From: Mesoplasma seiffertii ATCC 49495
Lineage (GTDB): Bacteria > Bacillota_I > Bacilli_A > Mycoplasmatales > Mycoplasmataceae
NCBI RefSeq assembly: GCF_000518725.1
Contig: NZ_KI912485.1
Coordinates: 189,866-253,865, forward strand
DNA length: 64,000 nt
Reading direction: 5' to 3'
This document shows, in pieces, positions 10,588-20,503 of the stretch (position 1 is its first letter; each line of letters begins with the position of its first letter). Under the pieces are notes generated by a model that had not been told where the DNA came from, ran no database searches, and saw nothing but the letters and a program-made list of their open reading frames with translations. A program made the translations under genes and the position numbers.

Positions 10588-10672
10588 AAACACTCTCTTC
10601 CGTTTAAATTTCTATTTTAATTATAAAATAATTAGTAGGTTTAAACTACTATCTATCTTAAATAAAACTAAA

Positions 10673-10696
10673 AGAACTTATTAAATAATAGGTTCT
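10673..10696 (-). terminator. Terminator overlapping the yqeH stop
   Basis: On the minus strand AGAACCTATT / AATAAGTTCT forms a stem with an ATTT loop, followed by TTTTAGTTTT. It includes the yqeH stop codon. Confidence 0.65.
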
Positions 10697-11772
10697 CGTA
10701 GGCTTATTAAGGTATTTTGGTTTTTTAATGGAATTGTAAAAGTAATTTCTTGTTCTGATTGAACAATAAAATTAATTCATCCTAATCCCGAAATAGAAAT
10801 ATCAAATTCTTTGCCAATGTCACTTTTACTAAATTTAAAATGGTAATTTTGTCCTTCATCAGTCATGATTGGTGTAACTAGTAACGCTTGATTTTTTCTA
10901 TAGTAGTTCTCAGCATTTTCTTGCTTTGTACGGTGTAAAGCAATTGCTTTGTTTACATAAACATGAAAATTTTGCTTAGTATCAGTTTGACTGGTAAAAG
11001 TAAATCATGCTAATCCTGAAAAGAAGATTGTTTGTTGAGAGTTTAACTGAAAAGTATATTGACGAAGTTCTTTTTTAAAATAACAGTATTGTCAATCTGC
11101 TCGCTTCATAATATGCGCAATTGATGTATTACGAGCAATTCCGGGAGTGTCAATAATTTTAACAGCTGATGAAAGTTTAATTTCAATTAGTTCTAAAGTA
11201 GTATTGAAATATTTAGATTCCAAAATCTTAGGAACTAAATTATTTGCTTTCATTAAGGCATTAATTAATGATGACTTTCCTACGTTTGATGCTCCAATAA
11301 AATATTGATTTTGTGGGGATTTTAAAACTAGATTTAAAAATGGAGTGATTAGTTTTTGACTATCACTTGCAGTTAAGATAATTTTAGCATTAGCCAATTT
11401 TGAAGTAGCAAAAATTTTAGTAACATATTTTCTAATCTTAGATAGTTTGACTGATTTAGGAATTAAGTCGATTTTATTAATTACAATGACAACCTCTTTA
11501 TTAGCAATTAGTCTTTCAATTTCTAACATTCTTGTTCCTTCTAAATCAAAGATATCTAAAATGTAATAAAAAATTGGTTTAGGATCATTATGAAGAATAT
11601 TTTTGATGTTTGTAATAAAAGTTTCTTGATCAAGATCTTGCTCAATTAAATCATTATAGTTTTTAATTCGAAAACATCTTAAACAGTAATCGTTTTCTAA
11701 TTTGTTAGCAAATCCTGGTTTAGTTGCAATAGTTGTTTGTAAACCAATTCCACATCCAATACATTTTTTCAT
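10681..11772 (-). CDS. yqeH: Ribosome-biogenesis GTPase YqeH
   Basis: 363 residues. A circularly permuted GTPase needed for 30S subunit assembly. The N-terminal zinc finger has Cys4, Cys7 and a second CLRC pair about residues 31-34. The G-motifs come in permuted order: NKID (G4, about residue 99), then GASNVGKSS (G1), then DTPG (G3). The C-terminal 130 residues form the RNA-binding (TRAP-like) domain. The frame crosses several TGA tryptophans after HIMKRAD. It follows the exonuclease-like gene on the same strand, 20 bases downstream. Confidence 0.93.
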
Positions 11773-11792
11773 AAGTTATTATTCCTTCGTTT

Positions 11793-12725
11793 CTACTTTT
11801 TTAAATACTTGTTTTCTGAGTCATCATAAAACATAAACACATATAAAAAATCGATTAAATATAAAAGTTTTAAAACATCATTATAACAATGAGTCTTAGC
11901 TTTTTTAACGTCTTTGTTTCATTTTAAATAATCCTTAAAATTTGAATCCTTATAAGAAAAGAATCGTAAGGCACTGACACATAAATTATAAATATCTTCA
12001 TCTTCTTCAAACTGATTGTTCGGATAAATTGTTTGCATATAATCAAAAAACTTTTTCAAACTTGGCAGGGCCAATGTATTTTCACCCTTTTTCCCAGGTT
12101 TTAGATTTTTTGGTTCGTAAAACTGCTGACCGTCTTTATCAAAATTTGAAAATGACATATTTTGACTTAAGACGTTGTAAATATCAAAAGCATTGACATC
12201 GTATTCTTTGGTTTTATGGTTCATAATAAATAAATCGCTGCGCTTATTATTTAGTAAAACTTTATTTTTATTAATTCATGCTTTCAAAATTCGAGCGTCG
12301 TTTTCTTTACCAGCAAAAACTAAAGTTTTGATATTCTTATTGATACACATGTTAATAAAACTTTTAACAGTTGAGTCATATTGGGCCTCAAAACTGTACT
12401 CAGGGTCTTTAAAATTTCGTTTAATAGTCATTGACTTAATCGCTTTTGAGTTTTGACGATTATGAATCTCTTTAAAATTTTGAGCAAATGAATATTGTAG
12501 AACATATACTAAGTCTTTTTGGTCTTCGTCATAAAGACGGGGAAAATTGTTTTCATTATAGTCATAAGATTCATGAGAACGATTAAAAAATTCTGTATCC
12601 ATTACAATTGCTGGAAACTGAATTTCACTCATTCTTGCTTTCATTTCTTCTTTATCGACATAAAAAAATTGATATTCATTTATGTAATATCGTTCCTCTT
12701 GTTTTTTAATTGCCTTATACTTCAT
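11793..12725 (-). CDS. Probable DEDD-type 3'-5' exonuclease domain protein
   Basis: 310 residues. Residues 38-44 give a DnaQ-like first motif (AIVMDTEFF, D-x-E). A second acidic motif lies in AGKENDARILKAW (about residue 145), where the Asp follows a strand and starts a helix. The C-terminal HCYNDVLKLLYLI (about residue 280) resembles the DEDDy motif with Tyr and Asp. The middle is lineage-specific and charged. No other domain is recognised. The call is a fold-level inference from motif order. It could act on RNA or DNA; upstream of YqeH, RNA processing is conceivable. The gene is conserved-looking, with no defects. Confidence 0.55.
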
Positions 12726-12797
12726 TAATCATCCCGACTTTTCTTTATATATATAGTATCAAAATAAGGTTTTATTTATTTAAATATATTCAATTGA

Positions 12798-12808
12798 TAT
12801 AATATAAT
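12798..12808 (+). promoter_or_regulatory. Candidate -10 region of the 12861 gene
   Basis: Two overlapping TATAAT hexamers occur 53-63 bases before the ATG, in the divergent gap. No clear -35 box is seen. Confidence 0.35.
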
Positions 12809-12860
12809 TATATAAATGCAAACGGTATAGTAGGTCAAAACCGTTAGAAAAGGAATTTTT

Positions 12861-13673
12861 ATGAATCTTAAAGAGTTTATTAATAAGCAAATAATTGAAA
12901 TAACTGCTGGGAAGTTATTTGAGAAAGGTCTAGCAATTAAGCGTGACTTTGCAAATGCGGCTTTAACAAATACTAATCCGATGTTATCTTCATTTATTCC
13001 TAGTGAAACTGATATTGATTTATTCTTGGGAGAAATCAATAGTGATCTTGGAGTAATTCGTAATACTGATGAACTATTAGCTTATTTAAAAGCTAATAGT
13101 GTTGATTCATCAAAGTTATTTTCTGATGGTGCTAATTTCTTAGCTGGTCTAATGAGCCAAGGGGCTGGAGTTAACGGAATGACAAAATCAATCTTAAAAC
13201 TTCAATTTGGTTCAGAGTTTAAAATTCAAGCTCAACAAATTGAAAAAATTCAATCAATCATTCCTAAATTAGGAGATGATGAAAGTTTAGCAACTCTTGA
13301 TTTAGAAGACGTTGATTATTTATTAAACAATCTTTTAGCTGACGACTTAGAACAGTTACGAATTTTTTTGACAAGTAACCCCAATGATGCTGAAAAAATT
13401 TCTCCAAATTTTGCATCACTACAAACAAGTAAAAGTTGAGCTACTAAAATGCATGCTGCTGAAACAATTAAAGAATATTTTACAGAGTTTAAAGAACCCA
13501 ACTTTTTAGGTGATTTAGGAGATCTAAGTGGTGGTATAGACTCATTAAAAGATTCTAATTTTAAACATGATGTTGAAAAATATGTTGCAATTACAAATAC
13601 AGTTAATAGTTTATTAATCTTAGTCTCAATGTGTAAAAAAATATTTGAAGAACTTGAAAAAGCTGCTAATTAA
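12861..13673 (+). CDS. Hypothetical lineage-specific protein
   Basis: 270 residues, family not recognised. The protein is acidic and helical, with several 'LGD/LDLEDVDYLL' type segments. Residues 1-120 have alternating helices, and residues 250-265 form a hydrophobic helix (SLLILVSM) that might pack or touch the membrane. No signal peptide. One TGA Trp occurs at residue 194. The ribosome site is AAAGGAA. It is the only plus-strand gene in this minus-strand block and ends tail-to-tail with ruvB; the two stop codons are adjacent inside a single palindromic terminator. Confidence 0.7.
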
Positions 13674-13686
13674 TTAGCAGCTTTTT
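13657..13686. terminator. Bidirectional terminator containing both stop codons
   Basis: A perfect 30-base palindrome: AAAAAGCTGCTAAT, TA, then its reverse complement. The TAA at 13671-13673 ends the plus-strand gene and 13674-13676 is the stop of ruvB, both in the loop/stem. The A and T runs serve as tails in the two directions. Confidence 0.9.
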
Positions 13687-14627
13687 ATATTAAGAATAGT
13701 ATCTATGTAACTTAAACCTTTCTCAGTAATAACTCGCCCTCTTAAGGTCCGTAAAACAAGTTGAGTTCTAATTAACAAAGGTTCAATATTTTGGACAATT
13801 GTAGACACCGGAATATCTAAAACTTGTGCTAAGGATTCAACACCTAAACTTTTATGTTGCTGTAAAGCTTTTAGATATTCAACATCTTTATTTGTTAAGC
13901 CATAAGGAAAAAGTCCCATTTGCTTAAAGATATCTTTTAAATTGACAATATCGGTACAATCAATATGTTTAGTTACTATGTAGTCTTTTATACGATTAAC
14001 TAAGTTAATGGCAATTCTTGGTGTACTTCGACAATAAGTCGCAATGAATTCGCAACTATCAATACTCAACTGTAAATCAATGCGCCTAGCAGCGTTTTTA
14101 ATAATTTGAGACAATTCAGACAATGAGTAATCCATGATTTGAAAGTGAATAGGAAACCGGTTGATCAATGGATATGATAACTTGTAGATTTCAGTTGTGG
14201 CACAAATAATTGTAAATTCGGGTAAAGCGACATTAATGATTTTAGAGTTGTAATCTTTACCAATAACTAAATTCAGCTTATTGTCTTCTAAAACAGGATA
14301 TAAAATTTCTAAAACTTCTTTAGATATTGCATGAACTTCATCAATAAATAAAATATCTTTTGGTTTCAGAGCAGTTAAGACAGCAATTAGATCACTGGGT
14401 TTTTGAATACTTGGACCATTTAAAATATGAAGTTTTGACTTCATTACTTTGGAAATCAGGAACGCCAGAGATGTTTTTCCCATTCCACTTGATCCGTGTA
14501 TTAGCAAATGATCTAAAGCTTTATTTTGTTGTTTTGCTGATTCAACATATATTTTTAAATTTGAAATGATTTGCGTTTGTCCTAAAAATTCGTTCCAAGT
14601 TTGAGGTCTAAAGTTATTGTTGGCCAA
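13674..14627 (-). CDS. ruvB: Holliday junction branch-migration ATPase RuvB
   Basis: 317 residues, normal for mollicutes. AAA+ motor that drives branch migration with RuvA during recombination. Seen: RPQTWNEFLGQ at the N-terminus, Walker A GSSGMGKTS (about residue 46), Walker B LFIDEVHA (about residue 97), sensor-1 CATTE, the arginine-finger region NRFPIHFQI, and a C-terminal winged helix with GVESLAQVLDIPVSTI and RTLRGRVITEKG. It overlaps the end of ruvA by 14 bases. No ruvC is seen, consistent with mollicutes, which use other resolvases. Confidence 0.95.
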   Translation of the reverse strand: MANNNFRPQTWNEFLGQTQIISNLKIYVESAKQQNKALDHLLIHGSSGMGKTSLAFLISKVMKSKLHILNGPSIQKPSDLIAVLTALKPKDILFIDEVHAISKEVLEILYPVLEDNKLNLVIGKDYNSKIINVALPEFTIICATTEIYKLSYPLINRFPIHFQIMDYSLSELSQIIKNAARRIDLQLSIDSCEFIATYCRSTPRIAINLVNRIKDYIVTKHIDCTDIVNLKDIFKQMGLFPYGLTNKDVEYLKALQQHKSLGVESLAQVLDIPVSTIVQNIEPLLIRTQLVLRTLRGRVITEKGLSYIDTILNIKSC

Positions 14628-15168
14628 TAGTTAAGACTGCCTTTTCTACCATTTTATCAAGCGCTAGAGAATCATCTAACTGTCGCAAAACATGATAAAT
14701 TTCTTTTGTTCTAAATCCCAACTTTTGTAATGAAACTAATAACTTCTCCTTTTTATTAGTCAATTTAAAGTTAAAGTATTCTTTTTGTAAGGTTTCAATA
14801 ATTAACTTTGCTGTAAAATTACCGATTCCTTTAATTAATAAAATTTGATCAATGTCGCCTGTTTGAATAATCTCTAAAAATTCTAGATATTCATATGATT
14901 CTAAAAGTAGTAATGCTGTTTTGTAGCCAACAGTTTTTATCTTTAACAAATTTTTAAACAAATCACGGATTTCATAATTTAGAAAGCCAAAATCTAACTC
15001 TTCAAATTCGGTTTTATATGTTGCAATATACAATTTAACTTCAGTATTGATACTTAAGAATAGATGATCTTTTTCTAAAATAATAAAAGTTTCACCATAT
15101 GAATTAATATCAATATCAACATGATTTTCTCTAAGATTTTTGACTGCTCCAACGATATAATTTTTCAT
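14614..15168 (-). CDS. ruvA: Holliday junction DNA-binding protein RuvA
   Basis: 184 residues from the ATG at 15168, which has GGGAGG four bases before it; an upstream TTG in frame is rejected. RuvA holds the four-way junction for RuvB. The N-terminal OB-fold (residues 1-60), the helix-hairpin-helix pair including IKTVGYKTALLLLE and IKGIGNFTAKLIIETL (about residues 75-125), and the short C-terminal RuvB-contact domain LQKLGFRTKEIYHVL are all present. It is slightly shorter than in other Firmicutes and diverged in the OB-fold, as usual in mollicutes. Confidence 0.92.
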   Translation of the reverse strand: MKNYIVGAVKNLRENHVDIDINSYGETFIILEKDHLFLSINTEVKLYIATYKTEFEELDFGFLNYEIRDLFKNLLKIKTVGYKTALLLLESYEYLEFLEIIQTGDIDQILLIKGIGNFTAKLIIETLQKEYFNFKLTNKKEKLLVSLQKLGFRTKEIYHVLRQLDDSLALDKMVEKAVLTIGQQ

Positions 15169-15202
15169 AACACCTCCCAATAAGTATTAGAAAAAAATAA
15201 AA

Positions 15203-15230
15203 AAACGAACCGTTTATTATCGGTTCGTTT
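15203..15230 (-). terminator. Terminator after rpsU
   Basis: AAACGAACCG pairs with CGGTTCGTTT around an eight-base loop; in the minus direction a T7 tail follows. It lies downstream of rpsU and upstream of ruvA. Confidence 0.88.
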
Positions 15231-15254
15231 AATAATTGTGAATCTTAGTAAAAA

Positions 15255-15419
15255 TTATTTAAATTTACGGTTTTGCTTTTGTTTGTAAATTCGTTTTTCT
15301 TTTTTACTTAAGTGGTATTCACGTTTTCTTGCTTCAGCTTTATTAACTGATGCTACCTTTTGAAAACGTTTTAACGCTTTTTCAATTGGTTCTCCTTCGT
15401 GTACGATAACACTTGCCAT
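15255..15419 (-). CDS. rpsU: 30S ribosomal protein S21
   Basis: 54 residues, typical for S21. Starts ASVIVHEGEPIEKALKRF and has a basic C-terminal tail. S21 contacts the 3' end of 16S rRNA and helps initiation. The start ATG at 15419 is fixed by family alignment (N-terminal M-x-V-x-V). It is transcribed toward ruvAB with a terminator in between. Confidence 0.95.
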   Translation of the reverse strand: MASVIVHEGEPIEKALKRFQKVASVNKAEARKREYHLSKKEKRIYKQKQNRKFK

Positions 15420-15541
15420 ATGTATTCAACTCCAATTCCTTATAATGATACCTTAATTTGAGGTAAATTTGCAATTTTTTTTGCAAGAAATCTATATTTT
15501 TTTCTAATTCTTAGAATATAGGTCTGTTAAAATTCTTGATT

Positions 15542-16861
15542 TTAATTATCTTCAAAAAGATTATTGTAGATCCCCATTGTTTCTTCTTCAATTTCATCTT
15601 CTAAAATAGTGTTGTCTTCTAAGGCAATTGTCCCATATTTATTTTCAAAGTTTGCCAAAAATTCAATAGCTTCTTGAGTATTTGCTTCAGTAATATCTTC
15701 AAATTTTATTAAAGTATCATCGTTATCAGCAACTAAAGTATTTAAGATATCTTCGTCATTTAAGGCTTCAATAATAGTTCTTGTAAGTTCTTGTTCATTG
15801 TCGTAATTATCAAGATAGTCGTTTAAAGTTTCTTCAATGTTATCATCTTCATCTTTAAAAACATCGTTGATTGTTTTAGCAATTTCAGCTGGAGTCACAC
15901 GACTTAAATTCTCGTTACTTGATAGGACATAATCAGTGCTACTAATTGTCGTAGTTGTATAATGTTTTTGATTAAAAGTTTTTAATTCATCGACTTCTTC
16001 AAAATTAATTGATTCTAAATCTAAATCTTCAATACCCATTGTACGAGTATCTTCATTTTCAGTAAATACTAAGTCTTCATCTAAAGTATGAGTACTGTTA
16101 TCATAAGTTTGATCAAAATCTTCTCCAAATGTTGAATTTAAGACTTCATCTAAAGTTAAATGATTATCTTCATCGTCAATTCCATAGCTATGGTTAATGG
16201 TAATTTCATCTAAAATTGCTTCTAATTTAGATTCAGTCATTGAAGGTCGAGTGTTATCAATATTTTTGACAGCTTGGTTATAAATTTCTTTGCGAGCAGT
16301 AAAATCCAAAGTTTTTTCATAATCTACTTCTTCAGGAGAAAGTTTGATATATTCAACAGTCTTATCAGCTTGAACTACAAATGTTTCGTCTTTTTCTTCA
16401 CTTTTAGTAACTTCAAATTCCAAAATATCTGTAGGTTTTTCTGTAGTTTCAAGTTCACGTGCTTGTTGTTCTTCACGTTCACGTTGTTGGCGAGCCAATG
16501 CTGCATAGCGATCAATTCGTTGTTGTTCACGACGACGTTCTTCAATTTGAAGGCGTTGTTTTTCAAAATCAGGACGACCACGTTGAACACGAGCAGTTTC
16601 ACGTTCTTTTTGACGTTCTAACATTTCCAGACGTTCAACAAAGTTCTCAAAAGCATCTTTTAAACTTTTATTATTATCGTGCAATCATATTAAATACATT
16701 ACAAATTTTTTGGCTTCTAAAAGAGTTGCATCATCAAAGTGATAAAACTCCTTAGCCATAATTGACATTACCGAATCGGCATCCAAATTAAGATTAACTA
16801 CATAATCTTGAATTTTATTCAGCATTTTAGTGTCCATATGCTCTCTGATCTTTATTTTCAT
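15542..16861 (-). CDS. Large charged coiled-coil / acidic protein
   Basis: 439 residues, not recognised. Residues 1-65 are a compact N-terminal region starting MKIKIREHMD, with a FYHFDD stretch and a TGA Trp at residue 59. Residues 65-140 are extremely basic/acidic, rich in Arg, Glu and Gln (RQQREREEQQARELE), a long coiled coil. Residues 140-439 are strongly acidic and Asp/Glu/Asn/Thr rich with several similar short segments (for example TLDEVLNSTFGEDFD), probably disordered. The ribosome site GGAAGAGG fixes the ATG at 16861. No signal peptide or membrane segment. A scaffold or cytoskeletal role is possible but unproved. Confidence 0.75.
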
Positions 16862-16928
16862 AACAACCTCTTCCGTATTTTGTAAATATTATAACCTATT
16901 CAAAAATAACAATTTTCAAAAACCCATA

Positions 16929-16955
16929 AAAAAAGTGCTAAAAGCACCTTTTTTT
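16929..16955 (-). terminator. Terminator after ldh
   Basis: On the minus strand GGTGCT / AGCACT with TTT loop and T-rich tail (T7), directly after the ldh stop. Confidence 0.85.
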
Positions 16956-16976
16956 GTTAAATTTTAAGCAAAAGTC

Positions 16977-17933
16977 TTATTTAATTGCATCTCTAGCTTT
17001 AGCAATTGTTGTTGATAAAGTAGCACATGATTGGTTAAATAAATCTTGTTCTGCAGTTGTTAAATCTCATTCAATAATTGATTCTCAACCATTTTGACCA
17101 ATAATTGCGGGAACACCTGTATATAAATCTTTATTTCCGTATTCTCCGTTTAATTTAGCTCCAACCATTAAAGTAGTACGTTCATTTCTTAAAACAGCTT
17201 TAACAATTTTTGTTAAACATACTCCAATTCCGTAGAATGTTGCACGTTTTAATTCAATAATTTTGTAAGCCATATGAACAGCTTCATCTCTAATTTGGTC
17301 TAATTCAGCTTGAGTAATTTTTCCTTCAGCAATATATTTGCTAATTGGTTGCCCCATAACTGAAGCATGTGATCAAACAGCAACTGATGAATCTCCGTGT
17401 TCTCCAGCTAAGAAAGTATCAACTGCTTCGGCACTAACATTTAATTTTTCAGCTACTAATCTTCTTAAACGAGCAGAATCTAAAGTAGTTCCTGATCCAA
17501 TAACTTTATGTTGATCAAATCCAGTCACTTCTTGGTAAACTAATGTTAAAACGTCAACTGGGTTTGAAGCAATTACAGTAATTCCTTGGAATCCTGATTT
17601 TTTAACTTCTTCAGCAATTGATTTCATAATTACTGCATTTCCAGCAACCATTTCTAAACGAGTTTCTCCTTCTTTTTGAGGACGACCAGCTGTAATTACG
17701 ATTACATCAGCATCTCCACAATCTGAATAATCTCCAGCTTTAATTGAAGTAAAAGGTACTGGTAAAACTGCCATAGTATCTGCTAAATCAAGCGCATTCC
17801 CTTGTGCTGCTTGAGGAAAAGCGTCGATTAACACGTAATCTGAAGCAATTCCTTGGTTAATTGCTGAATACATAAATGATGTTCCAACAGCTCCGGCTCC
17901 AATCAAAACAACTTTGTTTGATGTTTTTTTCAT
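16977..17933 (-). CDS. ldh: L-lactate dehydrogenase
   Basis: 318 residues. Reduces pyruvate to lactate, regenerating NAD+ in fermentation. NAD-binding GAGAVGTSFMY at residues 12-22; coenzyme-specificity Asp at the end of the second strand (YVLIDAF); the mobile loop GRPQKEGETRLE with the substrate Arg; NPVD; and the catalytic His in AGEHGDSS. A TGA Trp follows at SVAVW. The malate/lactate distinction favours lactate (Gln in the loop, RPQ). It lies downstream of an FNT-family channel gene on the same strand, consistent with lactate export. It has a good GGAGAG site. Confidence 0.95.
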
Positions 17934-18007
17934 ATTTTTCTCTCCTTAAATATAATTTCCTTTTAATTATAACACTTTGACTTTTTATCGTTTAAATATT
18001 TTACAAG

Positions 18008-19027
18008 TTAGTTTGTAGACTTTTGTTGTAAGTTTTGCAATCTTAATTGGGCTAATTTTAAATTAACTTTTTCATGATTGATTCAGTACAATAATCCAGC
18101 CATACTAATTCCCCCAAGGTAGTTTCCTAAAATTGCTGGAATAATATTTAATCCAAAAAATAGTCATGCTAGTTGAGCGCCAACTTTAATACTTTCAGCC
18201 TGTTGAAATGAGTTAAGAACAGTAACTTCAATTTCTCATCAATTAGCTACTAAAAGTCAGATCATTAAAAACAAGTTAGCCACACAGTGTTGTAATCCTG
18301 AAATCACAAACATAAAAATAATGACACTTAATAAAATAATTAAAGCCAATTTATCTTTAACCGATCTTGATATTGGCACACTTTGTTGGACTAAAAAGTT
18401 ACACAAAATTGCTGAAAAAAAACAATAAATAAATGTTTTAAAAGTAGTTGATGAATCCAGTTTATCAATTTGTTTTCCCAAAAGTTCTAATAACTGAGTT
18501 CCAGTTCCATCTAACTTGTTTAAAGAAAATTCAAAAATAAATTGAGTTAATTCTGGGTCTCGCATTGCTCCTGCAGAAAATCATAAGAGCATAAAAATAA
18601 ATTGCCCAATAAAGTTTCCTAAGTAAACTCCACCAAGTCCCATTAAGTATGGTTTAAAACCAAGATTTCGTTTCAACATTGGAATAGTTGAAAACATGTA
18701 AGCAGTTAAAAATCCTCCTCCAATAAAAACAATAAAGATAATTGCTGAAGGAAAAATTGCTGCAAAAATAATTCTTCTAACTGAGGCATTTGGTACTAAG
18801 TACGCTGCATAAAAACAACCAATATAGGCTAAAGCTACAAAAATTCCTGCAGCAATACCTAGTAAAAAATGTTTAAGAAGTTTTTGATTTAACATGTCAA
18901 TCGCCGCGACAAAACCATCAACAACTCCTTGTTGAGCCATCCCCATTGGCTTATCTAATACCGAATAATCTAATTTTGATAAACGTTCTAATTCATTAAC
19001 GTTTGAGTCATTTTTAAATAAAGGCAT
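18008..19027 (-). CDS. Formate/nitrite (FNT)-type channel, probable lactate exporter
   Basis: 339 residues, seven or eight hydrophobic segments. FNT proteins are pentameric channels for small monocarboxylates with proton. Visible: GFVAAIDMLNQKLLKHFLLG at helix 1, GGGFLTAYMF near helix 3, GVYLGNFIGQFIFM, FFSAILCNFLVQQS (the second pseudo-repeat's conserved N-W/F-L-V-C-like motif), HCVANLF with the conserved pore His, and GNYLGG at the end. It has an extended N-terminal cytoplasmic part and is slightly longer than FocA (about 285). It lies directly upstream of ldh, 74 bases apart, so lactate is the probable substrate (inference). Confidence 0.85.
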
Positions 19028-19063
19028 AAATATAATCTCCCTGTGAAGTTATACAAATTTCTT

Positions 19064-19084
19064 AATATAACCCCCAGTTATATT
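19064..19084. other. Short inverted repeat upstream of FNT gene
   Basis: Perfect 8-base arms AATATAAC / GTTATATT flank a CCCCA loop, 37 bases before the start of the FNT gene. It could be an operator or leader hairpin; no further evidence. Confidence 0.35.
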
Positions 19085-19207
19085 ATTATCTTTTATTTTA
19101 AAAAAACCCTAAAATGAAAAATCTGATATTGAATACAAAAACGAATTTTTTAGGTTTTAAAAATTTTATATTTAAAATGAAATATTAAAATGCTTTTGCA
19201 AAAAAAA

Positions 19208-19232
19208 GTTAAGCAAGATTTACTTACTTAAC
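19208..19232 (-). terminator. Terminator after the 19241 lipoprotein gene
   Basis: GTTAAGTAAG pairs with CTTGCTTAAC (one G-T) on the minus strand, followed by T8, nine bases after the stop. Confidence 0.85.
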
Positions 19233-19240
19233 AAATATTT

Positions 19241-20227
19241 TTAAAGTTCTCCGTAATGTTTTTCTAATTCATTTAAGACTTCAGAAATTCGCTCAAGGGC
19301 TTTTTTTGCAATTGCTTGCATTGTCATACCTGAATTATCCAATTCTCCATTTTTAATAGGTCTTAAAATTAGCAAAATTTCGTTTAGTCCATTAAGCTGA
19401 TGATTTGGAAAAATAGCAGCGGCTCCCAAATATAAAGCTTCCTCTATCTTAGCATAGGCGTCAATACTATAGGTTTTAATTGTTTTTCAATCTGATGAAG
19501 GAGTATTTATCGCACTCATCAATAAGTTTTGAGCTTGATATATTTGTTCGACTGCTTGTTCTCCTTCAACAGCAATAGGGTTTTCAGTATAAGCATTTGG
19601 TATATATAAAAGAGGTTCTACTCCAGGTTCCCCTTCAAGCAATTGATAACCATGTTCAAGATAAATTGCAGTTTGAGCGTCAAATACTTTACGTTCAATA
19701 ACTTCAATTGATTTAATTCCTTCAACTTTAATTTCGCTTAGCAGCTGGTTAATTGACTCAGTATTTTTACGTCTGTTGATTTTTTTATAACTTGGATGAG
19801 TTGTGATTGATACCAAAGTTACAAACTTATTTTCAAAAGTGGGTCCAGTAGACTCATCTTTAGAGACAATTGCATTATAAATAATAAAGCTGCTATCGCC
19901 TTCCAACTTATAATTTGGCTCGACATTAATTGTCACTAAAACATCAGTATCAGATAATTGTTTAGCAGATAAACTTCTAATTCCCACAATAGTAATATTC
20001 TCCAGATACTTGTTAACTTCTTCAACTGATTGTAGTTCTTTGATTTCACCAATTTCAGTTTGATTTTTAATTGACTCAACTTTAATTTCATTACCTTCAA
20101 TAATTTCTGATGGGTCCTTGGCCAGATCTTCGGCCAAATCATTATTTAAAAATCCACAAGAAACGATTGTTGAACTTGCTGTTGTTGTCATGGTAACAGC
20201 TCCCAATATTGTTAATAATTTTTTCAT
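19241..20227 (-). CDS. Lipoprotein with shared N-terminal module
   Basis: 328 residues from the ATG at 20227 preceded by AAAGGAGAAAT. A lipoprotein signal peptide ends at Cys24 (IVSCG). Residues 60-130 hold a module ending in DSSFIIYNAI that is also found in the neighbouring lipoproteins; a related but degenerate second copy may span residues 140-190 (SINQLLSEIKVEGIKSIEV). Residues 230-328 are helical, with paired leucines and one TGA Trp. No enzyme motif is seen. It is the last of the lipoprotein cluster before the metabolic genes and has its own terminator. The surface location is inferred from the lipobox. Confidence 0.82.
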
Positions 20228-20503
20228 ATTTCTCCTTTTGTTATTTTTTAAACTAACAACAATTAAATACTGCTCATAGTATTTATTTTTTTTGCCCTCA
20301 ATACAATACAAATAACTTCTAAGTCAATAGTTAATATCTTGTATTGAGGACAAGCATCTATTTAACAAAGAATAAAAGTATTTAGCGCTTTAACTAAATT
20401 TTGTTCAGATTATAGCTTCAGTTCCAGTCATATCAACTGGTTCTAACTATTTAAAGTTTCTACAAACAACAAGTAACATTGTTGGGACTATTGCTAATCC
20501 AAT

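Noticed and set aside
10588-10593. GTG start two codons before the glucokinase ATG
   Set aside because: It lies inside the ribosome-site spacing (GGAAGAGAG); the ATG at 10587 fits the family N-terminus better.
15169-15180. TTG start upstream of ruvA
   Set aside because: The GGGAGG of the real ribosome site would fall inside the coding part; the ATG at 15168 has normal spacing and gives the family N-terminus.
15542-16861. Long open frames on the plus strand inside the coiled-coil gene
   Set aside because: They lack a ribosome site, are low-complexity antisense shadows of the repetitive Glu/Arg codons, and give hydrophobic nonsense peptides.
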